From assembly GCF_016598535.1 (NCBI RefSeq), contig NZ_CP066779.1:1674001-1738000 (forward strand): a stretch of DNA of 64,000 nt. The letters run 5' to 3'. This DNA comes from Rhodococcus sp. P-2 (GTDB lineage Bacteria; Actinomycetota; Actinomycetes; Mycobacteriales; Mycobacteriaceae). The notes under the pieces were generated by a model. That model was not told the DNA's origin and ran no database searches. It worked only from the letters and a program-made list of their open reading frames with translations. The position numbers and the translations under genes were made by a program. Position 1 is the first letter of the stretch, and each line of letters begins with the position of its first letter. This document shows positions 40,122-49,131 of this stretch, in pieces.

Positions 40122-42458
40122 GTGAATCGCCATTCCATCCCGATCATTCCCGAGACGCCGAACGTCGCGGCCGCCGTGTACTACCCCGATCAGAATCCCC
40201 CGTACACCCGCCCGGAACCGCTTCGCCCGCCTGCCGGGGCACCGAACGTGCTACTGATCATGATCGACGACGTCGGATTCGGCGCACCTTCGGCGTTCGG
40301 TGGCCCGTGCCGCACACCCACGGCCGAGCGTTTGGCCGAGACCGGTGTGAAGTACAGCCGATTCCACACCACGGCTCTGTGCTCACCGACGCGTGCCGCC
40401 ACTCTGACCGGACGCAACCACCACAGCGTCGGCATGGGTGTCATCTCCGAAATGGCGAATGCTGCACCGGGATACAACGGGACGCGTCCAGCTTCCGCGG
40501 CGACTGTTGCCCGTGTCCTGCAGGGAAACGGTTATGCGACGGGCGCTTTCGGCAAGATGCACCAGACCCCGACATGGGAGACCACCGCCGCCGGGCCGTT
40601 CGATCGATGGCCGGTCCGTGAGGGCTTCGACAAGTTCTACGGTTTTCTCGGTGCCGAGTCCGACCAGTTCACCCCGGTTCTCTACGAGGACTTCACGATG
40701 GTGGACTTACCCAAGACGCCACGGGAGGGCTACCACCTCTCCGAGGATTTGGTCGACCACGCGATCGAATGGGTCGAGGGTGTCAACACGATGGACCCGG
40801 ACAAGCCGTGGTTCTGCTACCTCCCCTTCGGCGCCTGCCATGCCCCACTACAGGTTCCGGACCGCTACCTGGACAAGTACGTCGGCGAATTCGATCACGG
40901 GTGGGATCGTCAACGCGAGATCACCCTCGAAAAGCAGAAGGAACTGGGCGTCGTCGCTCCAGATACCGAGCTGGCCCCGTGGGCTCCGGGACTCCCACAC
41001 TGGGACGAACTCGACGACGACCAGAAGAAGGTCTCGGCCCGTTTGATGGAGTTGTACGCGGCATTTCTCGAGCACACCGACGACGAGGTAGGCAGGCTCG
41101 TCGACCGGTTGCAGGACATGGGCGTCCTCGACAACACACTGGTGCTCTACATGATGGGTGACAACGGCGCTTCCGCCGAGGGCGGTATGGAGGGCTCGTT
41201 CAACTATCTCGCCGGCCTCAACGGTTACAAGAGTGCGACATCCGACGTGCTGGCGCGCTACGACGAATTGGGAACCGAAACCAGCTACCCGCACTATCCG
41301 GCGTCGTGGGCTCTGGCTCTCGACACCCCGTACCAGTGGGCCAAGCAGGTCGCGTCTCATTACGGCGGCACCCGTAACGGCCTGATCGCCCACTGGCCCA
41401 AGGGGATCGACAAGCCAGGCATCAGAGAACAGTGGCATCATTGCGTCGACATCACGCCGACAATCCTGGAAGCTGCCGGTATTCCGGCGCCGACCAGCGT
41501 CGACGGCGTCACCCAGAAACCGATGGAGGGCGTGGCGATGAACTACACCTTCGCCGAGCCCGAAGCCGAAGAGCGCCACACCACACAGTATTTCGAAATT
41601 TTCGGCAACCGCGGAATCTACGATCACGGCTGGACGGCAGTCACGGCGCACCGCGCACCCTGGCTGATGGCCACTCACGGCCTCGAGCTCACACCGATGA
41701 GCGAAGATCGTTGGGAGTTGTACGACACCTCGGTCGACTGGTCGCAGGCCCGCGATCTCGCGGACGAGCATCCCGAGATCCTGGCCCGGCTCAAGGAAAA
41801 ATTCCTCGTCGAGGCCGCCAAGTATCAGGTACTGCCACTGGACGACAGAACGGTCGGCCGCCACGCCACCGCGGAATCACGACCACCGCATCCGATGATG
41901 GGCCGCACAACCCTCACTCTGTATCCACACATGAACGGACTGGTCGAGAAGGCTGCGCCGACGTTCTTCAACCGCTCGTACACACTCACCGCGAGTCTGG
42001 GTAGCGTCGCCGACGGCATGCTGGTCAGCCTCGGCGGCCGGTTCGGCGGATTCGCTTTGTACATACTCGATTCCGTTCCGGTCTACTGCTACAACTTCAG
42101 CGGCGGCGGCCGGACCTTCGTGCGTGGGCGCAACCCGCTGACACCCGATACGCGTGAAGTCTCCGTCCACTTCGAGTACGACGGCGGCGGAATCGGCAAG
42201 GGCGGAACCGCCACCCTGAGCGTCGACGGCGAGGTGGTCGCCGAGCGCCGGGTCGAGAAGACCACACGGGCGATCTTCAGCATGAACGAACAGCTCGACG
42301 TCGGCATCAATCGGGGCAGTCCGGTGGCGGAGGAGTTCGCCGAGCACGGCACCTTCCGTTACGGCGGCAAACTCAACAGCGTGACCATCGACTTGCGCTC
42401 CACGCGCGACGTGGTGTCGGCGCAGGAGAGGGAGAAGATCTCACTCGCCGTGCACTGA
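40122..42458 (+). CDS. Cys-type arylsulfatase
   Basis: A 778-residue sulfatase with no signal peptide, so probably cytoplasmic. The metal-binding start is NVLLIMIDDVGFGAPSAFGG; the formylglycine signature is LCSPTRAATLTGRNHH, with C87 as the residue converted by FGE. HQTPTWETTAAGPFDRWP and the later MGDNGASAEGG carry further active-site residues. A long C-terminal part (about 560-778) is beta-rich and typical of the large alkaline-type arylsulfatases of mycobacteria and pseudomonads. The GTG at 40122 has AAGGAG 7 nt upstream and is preferred to the TTG at 40098. It releases sulfate from aryl or similar esters. Confidence 0.93.
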   Translation: MNRHSIPIIPETPNVAAAVYYPDQNPPYTRPEPLRPPAGAPNVLLIMIDDVGFGAPSAFGGPCRTPTAERLAETGVKYSRFHTTALCSPTRAATLTGRNHHSVGMGVISEMANAAPGYNGTRPASAATVARVLQGNGYATGAFGKMHQTPTWETTAAGPFDRWPVREGFDKFYGFLGAESDQFTPVLYEDFTMVDLPKTPREGYHLSEDLVDHAIEWVEGVNTMDPDKPWFCYLPFGACHAPLQVPDRYLDKYVGEFDHGWDRQREITLEKQKELGVVAPDTELAPWAPGLPHWDELDDDQKKVSARLMELYAAFLEHTDDEVGRLVDRLQDMGVLDNTLVLYMMGDNGASAEGGMEGSFNYLAGLNGYKSATSDVLARYDELGTETSYPHYPASWALALDTPYQWAKQVASHYGGTRNGLIAHWPKGIDKPGIREQWHHCVDITPTILEAAGIPAPTSVDGVTQKPMEGVAMNYTFAEPEAEERHTTQYFEIFGNRGIYDHGWTAVTAHRAPWLMATHGLELTPMSEDRWELYDTSVDWSQARDLADEHPEILARLKEKFLVEAAKYQVLPLDDRTVGRHATAESRPPHPMMGRTTLTLYPHMNGLVEKAAPTFFNRSYTLTASLGSVADGMLVSLGGRFGGFALYILDSVPVYCYNFSGGGRTFVRGRNPLTPDTREVSVHFEYDGGGIGKGGTATLSVDGEVVAERRVEKTTRAIFSMNEQLDVGINRGSPVAEEFAEHGTFRYGGKLNSVTIDLRSTRDVVSAQEREKISLAVH

Positions 42459-42477
42459 TCGACCAAGTGACGCTCGC

Positions 42478-42523
42478 CGATTGTGCAGCCGCGCGCCATA
42501 TCCGGCGCGCGGCTGCACAATCG
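42478..42523. terminator. Bidirectional terminator after the sulfatase gene
   Basis: A perfect 20-bp stem (42478-42497 and 42504-42523) with loop ATATCC, between the convergent sulfatase (stop 42458) and the DUF4153-like gene (stop 42532). Confidence 0.85.
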
Positions 42524-42531
42524 CCCTGCGT

Positions 42532-44034
42532 CTATCCGACCGTGTACATCTGCAGGCACGGCCCGACCGGGCGAGCGTCCAGGATGTCGCGGGCCTTCTC
42601 ACGCGCAGCATTGAACTCCCAGGGCACAGTGGTACCCGGCACTCCGAATCGATATCTACTCAAGGCACATGAACGCTGCGGTTCCGGTAGACGATCCAAG
42701 GCAGGCACCGCGTCGACGGAGAGCCCGTGTAAGTAGGAAACGTCGATGCTCTTGCCGCCCTCGAACCGCTCCACGTTCTTTTGCGCGATGTACGCGTCGG
42801 GGTTGAACACCGCGAAGGCCAGCAGCGCGACGGCTGAAGTGGCGAGAACGGCTGTGGGCAGCCACTTCCCGGACATCCGGATACCCGCGACGAGCAACAA
42901 TACGAACACGAATCCCAGAAGTAACTCTGTGGCGAAGACGCTGACCCGGAGCACCGTGAAACCGTACTGATTCTCGTACAACCACATCCGGTGTACTGCG
43001 GACGCCACGATCACCAGGCTGAAGAGACACAGTGCACCCAACAGTCCGCGGGCAAGACGCCTCGATCCGGCGTCGCGGCGGTCGATGAACCGCACTGCGA
43101 CCGCGATGACGAGCAGCGTCAGCACGGTGACCGCCATGAGCTGCCAGAAACCCTCACGCGCGTAGTCCGCATAGGTCAGTCCGTCGGTCACCTGTACGTG
43201 CTCGTCTCCCCCGAACAGCGTTTTCGTCTGCACTGCAACAAAACCGAGAAACAGCACGTTGAGCACTCCAAGCGGGACCGCCCACTCCCACATCGGCAAC
43301 GGCGTCGCCGGTGCAGGCGCAAATGCGTCCACCGTCGGCGTTCTCCGACGCAGATACACCGCAACCAGCGTGCCGAACGCCATCACGACACCGGCGAAGA
43401 TCCGTGCCCCCGGGTTCGACACCGAGATGGCAGGAGTGAAGCCGCCGAAGATCTTCGCGAACTCCGGATCCGCGCTCACGAACAAAGATCCGAAGATCAG
43501 CAGGAGAACAACCGATACTGCGCTGACGACGACAACTCGCACGGCCGACACCCGCGGAGCAGAGCGGGTCGAAAGTTTGCGACGACGAACGAAGTTGACC
43601 GTCCGATGGGGCGCCCGCCAGGGAGCGACCGTTCCGAGAAGTATTCCGGTCCACGTCCGCCCGCCGATCAGAGTCCACGTGAACAGAACCCACGCGGCTA
43701 CGACGCAGAGAAACACCAACCACTCTGCACCGCGAACGGCGGCAACGCCCAGTAGTGCGAGCATCCCGATGGCGGCGACCCACTGCGTCACGGTCATCCG
43801 CGGCGGCGTCAGAATCCCGAACACGATCACCACGCCGACACCGACGATCACGTACGCGACACTCACGAACCCTGGATCAAGGATCAGAGCCGCAAGCACC
43901 CCTACTGCGACCGCGCCGACGAGCATCGAGCGGGTGGCCATCGACGTGCGATCGGGACGCCAGAATCGGCTGGGACGCTTGGGTTTCACGGCCGGCATCG
44001 GCGCTTTCGGTGGAATGACTATCGGAGCGCTCAT
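42532..44034 (-). CDS. DUF4153/DUF4173-like polytopic membrane protein
   Basis: A 500-residue membrane protein with about 11-12 hydrophobic segments. The block GLTYADYAREGFWQLMAVTVLTLLVIAVAVRFI and YENQYGFTVLRVSVFATELLLGFVFVLLLV is typical of the DUF4153/DUF4173 proteins of actinobacteria. The C-terminal segment after the last helix (about 435-500) is extracytoplasmic or cytoplasmic with three Cys. The function is unknown. It lies 108 nt downstream of the two-component kinase gene's stop region on the same strand, suggesting a possible link to that envelope-stress-type system. Confidence 0.75.
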   Translation of the reverse strand: MSAPIVIPPKAPMPAVKPKRPSRFWRPDRTSMATRSMLVGAVAVGVLAALILDPGFVSVAYVIVGVGVVIVFGILTPPRMTVTQWVAAIGMLALLGVAAVRGAEWLVFLCVVAAWVLFTWTLIGGRTWTGILLGTVAPWRAPHRTVNFVRRRKLSTRSAPRVSAVRVVVVSAVSVVLLLIFGSLFVSADPEFAKIFGGFTPAISVSNPGARIFAGVVMAFGTLVAVYLRRRTPTVDAFAPAPATPLPMWEWAVPLGVLNVLFLGFVAVQTKTLFGGDEHVQVTDGLTYADYAREGFWQLMAVTVLTLLVIAVAVRFIDRRDAGSRRLARGLLGALCLFSLVIVASAVHRMWLYENQYGFTVLRVSVFATELLLGFVFVLLLVAGIRMSGKWLPTAVLATSAVALLAFAVFNPDAYIAQKNVERFEGGKSIDVSYLHGLSVDAVPALDRLPEPQRSCALSRYRFGVPGTTVPWEFNAAREKARDILDARPVGPCLQMYTVG

Positions 44035-44142
44035 GTGATCTCCTATGTTTCTTGTTCAGATTTCAGGGTCGGAAGTACAGACGAATGCCTGATGTAGGCA
44101 TGCGCCATCGCGAGATCTCTCGATCTCGTCAGAGACTTTGAT

Positions 44143-45138
44143 TCAGTTCTGCGGCAGCACTACTCGAATGCAGCAGCCCGAAGGGGCGTCGACGACGGCG
44201 ATCCTGCCGTCATGCAATTCGACGGCCCACTTCGCGATCGCGAGGCCGAGCCCGGTGCCACCGTCTGTCGATCCGCCTCGTATGAAGCGGTCGAACACTC
44301 GCTCGCGGGCTTGTGGTTCGATGCCGGGGCCGTCGTCGTGGACGTCGAGCACCAACTCCCCTGCACTGCCGGTACGCACTCGGATGACAACTTTCGTGTC
44401 GACGTTCCCGTGCTGAACTGCGTTGCCCACCAGGTTGGTCACCACCTGATGGAGGCGATCCGGATCGGCTACGACGGACAATTGCGGAGGCTTCACGTCG
44501 ATCTCGATGTCGCCCGCGCTCACACTCGACAGCTCGCGTAGGAACGGCTCGACCTCGAATCGGCGCCGCTTCAACGGCATCGCGCCACCCTCGAGTTTCG
44601 AGAGGTCGAGAAGATCGGCCACCAGCGCGCCCAGTCGTTCCGTCTGCCGCAGCGCCGATTTCATCATCGCCGGATCCGGTTCTTCGACACCGTCGACGAC
44701 GTTTTCGAGCATCGCTTGCAAAGCGGTGATGGGCGTCCGTAATTCGTGGGAGACGTTGCCGATCAGTTCGCGGCGGTACCGGTCGTCTGCACCGAGGTCC
44801 TCGGCCATCCGATTGAACGCATGGGCGAGCTCGCCTACCTCGTCGCGGGAAGTCGCTCGCACTCGCCGCGAGTAGTCACCGCGCGCCATCGCCTTCGCTG
44901 CGGCCGTCATCTCGCGAAGCGGTGACGTCATTCCGTGTGCGAGCACCTGCGTAACTCCGAGTGCGACAACCAACGCCGTCAGAAGGGCGAAACGAAACGG
45001 TTGTTGCGAGGTCAACCAGAAACCACCCGCGGCGAACAACAGCGCTGCGACAACCAGGAGGCCGACCTTCACTTTGAAAGACCGCATCGGATCCAGCGGC
45101 CGTGGCCATCGTGCGAAAAGCCGGTCGACGACGCTCAT
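44143..45138 (-). CDS. Membrane sensor histidine kinase, HAMP-type, minimal sensor
   Basis: A 331-residue kinase. Two membrane segments (about 23-43 and 50-68) flank a loop of only about six residues, so there is no external sensor domain. HAMP follows (70-122), then HisKA with H131 in NVSHELRTPI and HATPase (DDGPGIE, GGTGLGLAIAKW). It probably senses the membrane or a partner protein. The start overlaps the regulator stop by 4 nt, giving a regulator-kinase operon. Confidence 0.9.
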   Translation of the reverse strand: MSVVDRLFARWPRPLDPMRSFKVKVGLLVVAALLFAAGGFWLTSQQPFRFALLTALVVALGVTQVLAHGMTSPLREMTAAAKAMARGDYSRRVRATSRDEVGELAHAFNRMAEDLGADDRYRRELIGNVSHELRTPITALQAMLENVVDGVEEPDPAMMKSALRQTERLGALVADLLDLSKLEGGAMPLKRRRFEVEPFLRELSSVSAGDIEIDVKPPQLSVVADPDRLHQVVTNLVGNAVQHGNVDTKVVIRVRTGSAGELVLDVHDDGPGIEPQARERVFDRFIRGGSTDGGTGLGLAIAKWAVELHDGRIAVVDAPSGCCIRVVLPQN

Positions 45139-45821
45139 CGCGGCACGTCCCAGGCGTACCCGACGCCGTGAACGGTCCGGATCACGGAAGGTCCGAGCTT
45201 GCGTCGTAGCGCCTTGACGTGGCTGTCGACGGTCCGACTACCCGCTCCCTCTCCCCAGCCCCAGATCTCCTCGAGCAGCGACTCCCGCGGGATCGCAGCT
45301 CGCGGCCGCTCCGCCAGGTAGGCGATGAGATCGAACTCGGTGCGGGTCAGGTGGACTTCTTGGGCATCACGGCGTACTCGACGCTCGGTCAGGTCGATCA
45401 CGACATCGCCGAACTCGAGGAGGTCGGTCACCGGGCGAGCAGCGTGCTCCGCACGATCAGCGCGCCGAAGCAATGCCTGAACTCGTGCGACGAGGACACG
45501 CATGCTGAACGGCTTGCTCAGATAATCGTCGGCCCCGACACCGAGACCGATCAGCATGTCGGTTTCGTCGGCACGGGCGGTCAGCATCAGCACCGGCACC
45601 GGGCGCACGGACTGAATGCGGCGGCAGACCTCGAGTCCGTCGAATCCCGGCATCATCACGTCGAGCACCACCAGGTCGGCGTCCATCTCCTCGCAGCGGG
45701 TCACCGCGCTGGGACCGTCGAACGCCAGCTCGACGTCGTAGCCCTCGGCACGCAGCCTCGCCGCGATGGACTCGCAGATACTGACCTCGTCGTCGACCAC
45801 GAGCACTCTTCGCTGACTCAT
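45135..45821 (-). CDS. OmpR/PhoB-type response regulator
   Basis: A 228-residue regulator. Receiver with D10/D11, phospho-acceptor D54 (VVLDVMMPGFDG), T82 and K104 region (DDYLSKPFSM), then the winged-helix domain (about 130-226, HLTRTEFDLIAYLAERP...VDSHVKALRRKLG). The start has no ribosome site; a TACAGT box 7 nt before the ATG suggests a leaderless mRNA. Tandem 11-bp repeats 45-66 nt upstream look like its own binding site. Confidence 0.9.
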   Translation of the reverse strand: MSQRRVLVVDDEVSICESIAARLRAEGYDVELAFDGPSAVTRCEEMDADLVVLDVMMPGFDGLEVCRRIQSVRPVPVLMLTARADETDMLIGLGVGADDYLSKPFSMRVLVARVQALLRRADRAEHAARPVTDLLEFGDVVIDLTERRVRRDAQEVHLTRTEFDLIAYLAERPRAAIPRESLLEEIWGWGEGAGSRTVDSHVKALRRKLGPSVIRTVHGVGYAWDVPR

Positions 45822-45828
45822 GGAACTG

Positions 45829-45834
45829 ACTGTA
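45829..45834 (-). promoter_or_regulatory. -10 box of a probable leaderless promoter
   Basis: TACAGT on the minus strand, 7 nt from the response-regulator ATG. It fits TANNNT at -12 to -7 of a transcript starting at the A of ATG. No good -35 is seen. Confidence 0.5.
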
Positions 45835-45865
45835 TTCGGCCGTCGTGGATGAACCTGGGAGGACT

Positions 45866-45887
45866 TGTGAAGGTTCTGTGCAGGTTC
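45866..45887 (-). promoter_or_regulatory. Tandem 11-bp direct repeat, candidate OmpR-family operator
   Basis: On the minus strand GAACCTGCACA is followed directly by GAACCTTCACA (10 of 11 identical), the one-helical-turn spacing typical of OmpR/PhoB regulators. It lies 45-66 nt upstream of the response-regulator start. A perfect 18-nt palindrome (GCAGGTTCTAGAACCTGC, 45880-45897) overlaps it and the NlpC/P60 stop codon. Confidence 0.65.
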
Positions 45888-46420
45888 TAGAACCTGCGGA
45901 TGTTGTTGATCGGCAGATCCGCCAGCGGCGTCAGTCCGGTCGGAACACCAACTCCATAGGCGTTGAACACCATTCCGAACCCAGCGTAGATGCCGACATG
46001 GGTCGCACCGGGGTAGAAGGTGATGACGTCGCCGGGCGCCAGGGCCCACCGCGGAACCGGCTGTCCGACGTTGGCCTGCTGCTGACTGGTCCGTGGCAGA
46101 TTCACTCCGGCCTGCCGAAATGCCCACTGCACCAGCCCGGAGCAGTCCCACGAGTTCGGACCGACGCCGCCCCACTGGTAGGGCTTTCCGGTCTGAGTGC
46201 TCGCTGCTGCCAGCGCGATCAGGCCTGCCGGACTCGGGATGGGCAGGGCAGCTGATCCACTGCTGATGCTGCCCGCGCTTCCCAGGCTGCCGGAGCTCCC
46301 ACTACTGCCGCTACTGCCGAGGCTTCCCGGATCGGCCGAGGCAGGGGCAGCGGAGAGCAACAGGACACTTCCGGTCAGCAGAGCCGCGACCGTTCCCGTG
46401 CGGAGTGTCGACTTCTTCAT
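45887..46420 (-). CDS. Secreted NlpC/P60 peptidoglycan hydrolase
   Basis: A 177-residue protein. Signal peptide to about A29 (LLLSAAPASA), then a Gly-Ser-rich low-complexity linker (residues 31-58) and an NlpC/P60 domain (65-177). Catalytic C93 is in WDCSGLVQWAF and H141 in ATHVGIYAG; N153 (VFNAYG) is a candidate third residue. It resembles mycobacterial RipA/RipD-type domains but is much shorter. The start at 46420 has GAAGGA. It lies directly upstream of a two-component system on the same strand and may share control by it. Confidence 0.9.
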   Translation of the reverse strand: MKKSTLRTGTVAALLTGSVLLLSAAPASADPGSLGSSGSSGSSGSLGSAGSISSGSAALPIPSPAGLIALAAASTQTGKPYQWGGVGPNSWDCSGLVQWAFRQAGVNLPRTSQQQANVGQPVPRWALAPGDVITFYPGATHVGIYAGFGMVFNAYGVGVPTGLTPLADLPINNIRRF

Positions 46421-46658
46421 GCATCCGTCCTTCGTGGGAGTCGTTTCGGCGCGCGGCAGCGCACCTCGATAGCTGTGAACTGGTAAGACACGTGAAAACA
46501 AACACTTCGTTCGGATGTTAACGGCGTGGACGTGGTGTTCGGACAGGAATGATTGATCCGATTTGTCGGTTTTCAACAAACAGGCCTTACGTCCCGGCCT
46601 GGCAGAAGATCAGGGAATGATGGGGGATTTCCTGGATCCGATCCTGCGACGAAGTCCA

Positions 46659-46664
46659 TAAATT
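46659..46664 (+). promoter_or_regulatory. -10 box of a probable leaderless promoter
   Basis: TAAATT, 6 nt before the ATG of the serine hydrolase gene, which has no ribosome site. Confidence 0.45.
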
Positions 46665-46670
46665 CGACTC

Positions 46671-47795
46671 ATGCGCTCATACCTGCTCGTCGCCGCGGTC
46701 ATCATCGGAGCCACCACGGCGCTGATCGGTTGCTCGACGCTCCAGCGCGCAGTGGAGATTCAATCGGATCTCGACGGACTCACCAGGTCGGGTGTCGTCG
46801 GGTCGATCGCAACACTCGACGACGGCACCACGACGGCTGTGATGACGAGCGGCGTGCCCAACCGGACCAACGGCGATTCGATCGGCAAGAACGACCGCGT
46901 CCGGATCGGTAGTGTGACAAAGACATTCACCGCTTCGCTCGTTCTGCAGTTGGTCGCCGAAACCAAGATCGACCTCGACGCACCGATCGAGCAGTACCTC
47001 CCGGGCCTACTGCACGGCAGTGGAATAGACGGCAGGGGCATCGACGGCAGCGGCATCGACGGCAGCGCAATCACCGTGCGACAACTGCTACAACATCGCA
47101 GCGGCCTTCCCGAATTCGCCGGAGAACCCGGCGCCGACGAATGGATTGCCGCAAACGAGGACCGTACGCTGACGCCGTCCGCCGCGGTCGCCATCGCCCT
47201 CGGTAAACCGGCGCAATTCGTCCCCGGAACGTCGTTCGTCTACACCAACACCAACTACATCGTTCTCGGAATGCTCGTCGAATCCGTGACAGGCCGCAGC
47301 TACGCCGATGAACTCCAGTCTCGAATACTCGATCCGCTGGACCTGGAAGACACGTACCTCCCGCCGGCCGGCGAGCGCGACATCAGGGGCGACCACCTGA
47401 CGGGCTATCAAGATCTCGACGGTGGTCTGACCGATGTTTCCCGCACCGAACCGTCGATCCCGTGGTCTGCCGGAGCGATGGTCTCGACGGGCACAGACCT
47501 GAACGTCTTCTGGCGAGCACTACTCGACGGGCAGGTGGTGCCGGCCGAGCAGCTTGCCGAGATGACCACCCCTCAGGTCGCCGCCACCGAAGCCGAGGGA
47601 TCCGGGTACGGATTGGGCGTCGGCGCCACCGAACTTCCCTGCGGCGTCACCTATATCGGCCACAGCGGCGGGATCTACGGGTACTACACGCTGTCCGGGG
47701 CGACGCCCGATCGTGCGTTCACCGTGACACTGACGTCGACGCCGAAGGACCAACCGGACACCGTCGCGATGCTCGCGCACGCGCTCTGCCCCTGA
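46671..47795 (+). CDS. Serine beta-lactamase-like / DD-peptidase lipoprotein
   Basis: A 374-residue class C-like serine hydrolase. The lipoprotein signal ends LIGC (C21). Active-site motifs: S81-x-x-K84 (GSVTKTF), Y191-T-N193, and HSGG near residue 343 in the place of KTG. Family members are beta-lactamases, D-aminopeptidases or esterases; substrate not decided. Residues 116-133 hold a GIDG repeat from 12-nt tandem repeats (about 47020-47070), a site of possible length variation. Confidence 0.88.
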   Translation: MRSYLLVAAVIIGATTALIGCSTLQRAVEIQSDLDGLTRSGVVGSIATLDDGTTTAVMTSGVPNRTNGDSIGKNDRVRIGSVTKTFTASLVLQLVAETKIDLDAPIEQYLPGLLHGSGIDGRGIDGSGIDGSAITVRQLLQHRSGLPEFAGEPGADEWIAANEDRTLTPSAAVAIALGKPAQFVPGTSFVYTNTNYIVLGMLVESVTGRSYADELQSRILDPLDLEDTYLPPAGERDIRGDHLTGYQDLDGGLTDVSRTEPSIPWSAGAMVSTGTDLNVFWRALLDGQVVPAEQLAEMTTPQVAATEAEGSGYGLGVGATELPCGVTYIGHSGGIYGYYTLSGATPDRAFTVTLTSTPKDQPDTVAMLAHALCP

Positions 47796-47800
47796 CGCTC

Positions 47801-49018
47801 TTACCAGTACTGACGACGTTTTCCATCAGTATCCGCGACGAAGATGACCGCGTCCGCTCCGTTCAACTCCGAAGGTTTCAGCGGCAGGTGCCCTGGCAGG
47901 ATTGGTTCGCCCGCAGTGACCGACGTGCCGAGCGCCGCTCGCAGGGCCGGAGTCGAGAACAGGGCACGCCGAGTGGTCACTTCGGCCAACGCACCCTGCA
48001 GAGTGCCCGGATCACTGTCTGGGTTGGCGTCGGTTGCCACGACTACGTAACGCTCTCCGAGGGCAAGTCCGACGAGTGAACCGGCGCTTCCCCAACTGAC
48101 CACGTCGCCGTTGACCGGCATGTCGGACTGCACTCGCAAGAGATGGGCATTGTGTGCGAACAGCAGGCCCGGCCCGCGTCGCTGCTCCTGGGCGACGACG
48201 GCCAGCAGGTTCTCGGCCATCATCTCGGCACGCAGGCTGAGCAGAGTGCCGATGCGATCAGGAGCGGAACTCGCCATCGCGGCGTGGTATCGCAGAAGAC
48301 CTACAGCGGTGCGTGCGTGTGCGAGGGCCAGGTCGTACCCGGTCGGGTCGGCGGACCGCAGCACCGGTGCGGCGCGCCGCAGGACGCTGCCGAGGTCGTC
48401 CGCAATGATGCGCAGGGCGCGAGCATGATCGGAGTTGCCGATAGACGCAGCCGGATCGAACATCGCCGCCGGGTTGCTCCAGTCGGTGTCCTGCCCGAGC
48501 AGAAGGTCGATGTCGTTGAAAGAGTGCGGCCGCATCGCAGCGGGCAGGAAGTCACCTGCCGCAGACAGCGCGCCACGTGGGCTCGGCGCGCCGGAATACT
48601 CCACCGGAGCGTCGAAGCCGTAGAAGCGAACTCGGTCGGCCGGAGCGCGACCGTCGTTGTAATCGCGTAGCCATTCGACGAGTTCGCGGTTACCCGGTAC
48701 CGCCCCGAATCCGTGACTGAAGCCGGTGGCGAGCACCTTCTCGATGTCCACCTCTCCCCCGTTCACGTAGTCGTCGACGAGCAACGCCGCTAAGGCATCT
48801 GTTTCGAGCACGATCGACCGATATCCTCGTTCGACGAGTTGGCCGAGAAGTTCGTTGCGCAGCAACGGAAATGCCTTGATTCCGTGGGTCGGCTCTCCGA
48901 GGGCGAGTAGAGCCGGCCCCGTGGTTCGCGTTGCGAGCAGTTCGTCGACGGCACGACCAAGACTTGCCGCGTCTTCGAGTTGGCGGCCGAACTCACTCAG
49001 CGCTGGGGCAGTGGACAT
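47801..49018 (-). CDS. Erythromycin-esterase (EreA/EreB) family hydrolase
   Basis: A 405-residue protein. The motifs LALGEPTHGIKAF (E42, H45), SIVLETDA (E72) and LLFAHNAHLLR match the active-site residues of EreB (E43, H46, E74, H288) in order and spacing. EreB hydrolyses macrolide lactones, but most family members in soil bacteria have unknown substrates. The ATG at 49018 has GAAAGGG upstream; the ATG at 49024 is too close to that site. It diverges from a MerR gene, with a dyad between them, so it is probably inducible. Confidence 0.87.
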   Translation of the reverse strand: MSTAPALSEFGRQLEDAASLGRAVDELLATRTTGPALLALGEPTHGIKAFPLLRNELLGQLVERGYRSIVLETDALAALLVDDYVNGGEVDIEKVLATGFSHGFGAVPGNRELVEWLRDYNDGRAPADRVRFYGFDAPVEYSGAPSPRGALSAAGDFLPAAMRPHSFNDIDLLLGQDTDWSNPAAMFDPAASIGNSDHARALRIIADDLGSVLRRAAPVLRSADPTGYDLALAHARTAVGLLRYHAAMASSAPDRIGTLLSLRAEMMAENLLAVVAQEQRRGPGLLFAHNAHLLRVQSDMPVNGDVVSWGSAGSLVGLALGERYVVVATDANPDSDPGTLQGALAEVTTRRALFSTPALRAALGTSVTAGEPILPGHLPLKPSELNGADAVIFVADTDGKRRQYW

Positions 49019-49054
49019 GATCATCCCTTTCGAAGGTGGACTGCCTTCGACAGT

Positions 49055-49086
49055 ATCGTTGAAGGTTCGGGTGAAACTTTGACGAT
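49055..49086. promoter_or_regulatory. Candidate MerR operator dyad
   Basis: Arms ATCGTTGAAGGTTC and GAAACTTTGACGAT with a 4-nt centre; 11 of 14 positions are symmetric. It lies between the divergent esterase and MerR starts. Confidence 0.55.
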
Positions 49087-49131
49087 AATTACCTGGGGTA
49101 TACCGTGAAAAGCCTCAATCGGAGGTGATCA

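Noticed and set aside
37208..42458. tRNA-Arg as an integration site for a mobile sulfur island
   Set aside because: No integrase, no duplicated tRNA 3' end seen in the window, and base composition looks like the neighbours.
44113..44132. CGAGAT/ATCTCG hairpin between the kinase and DUF4153-like genes
   Set aside because: Only 6 bp with no flanking T-run; too weak to call a terminator.
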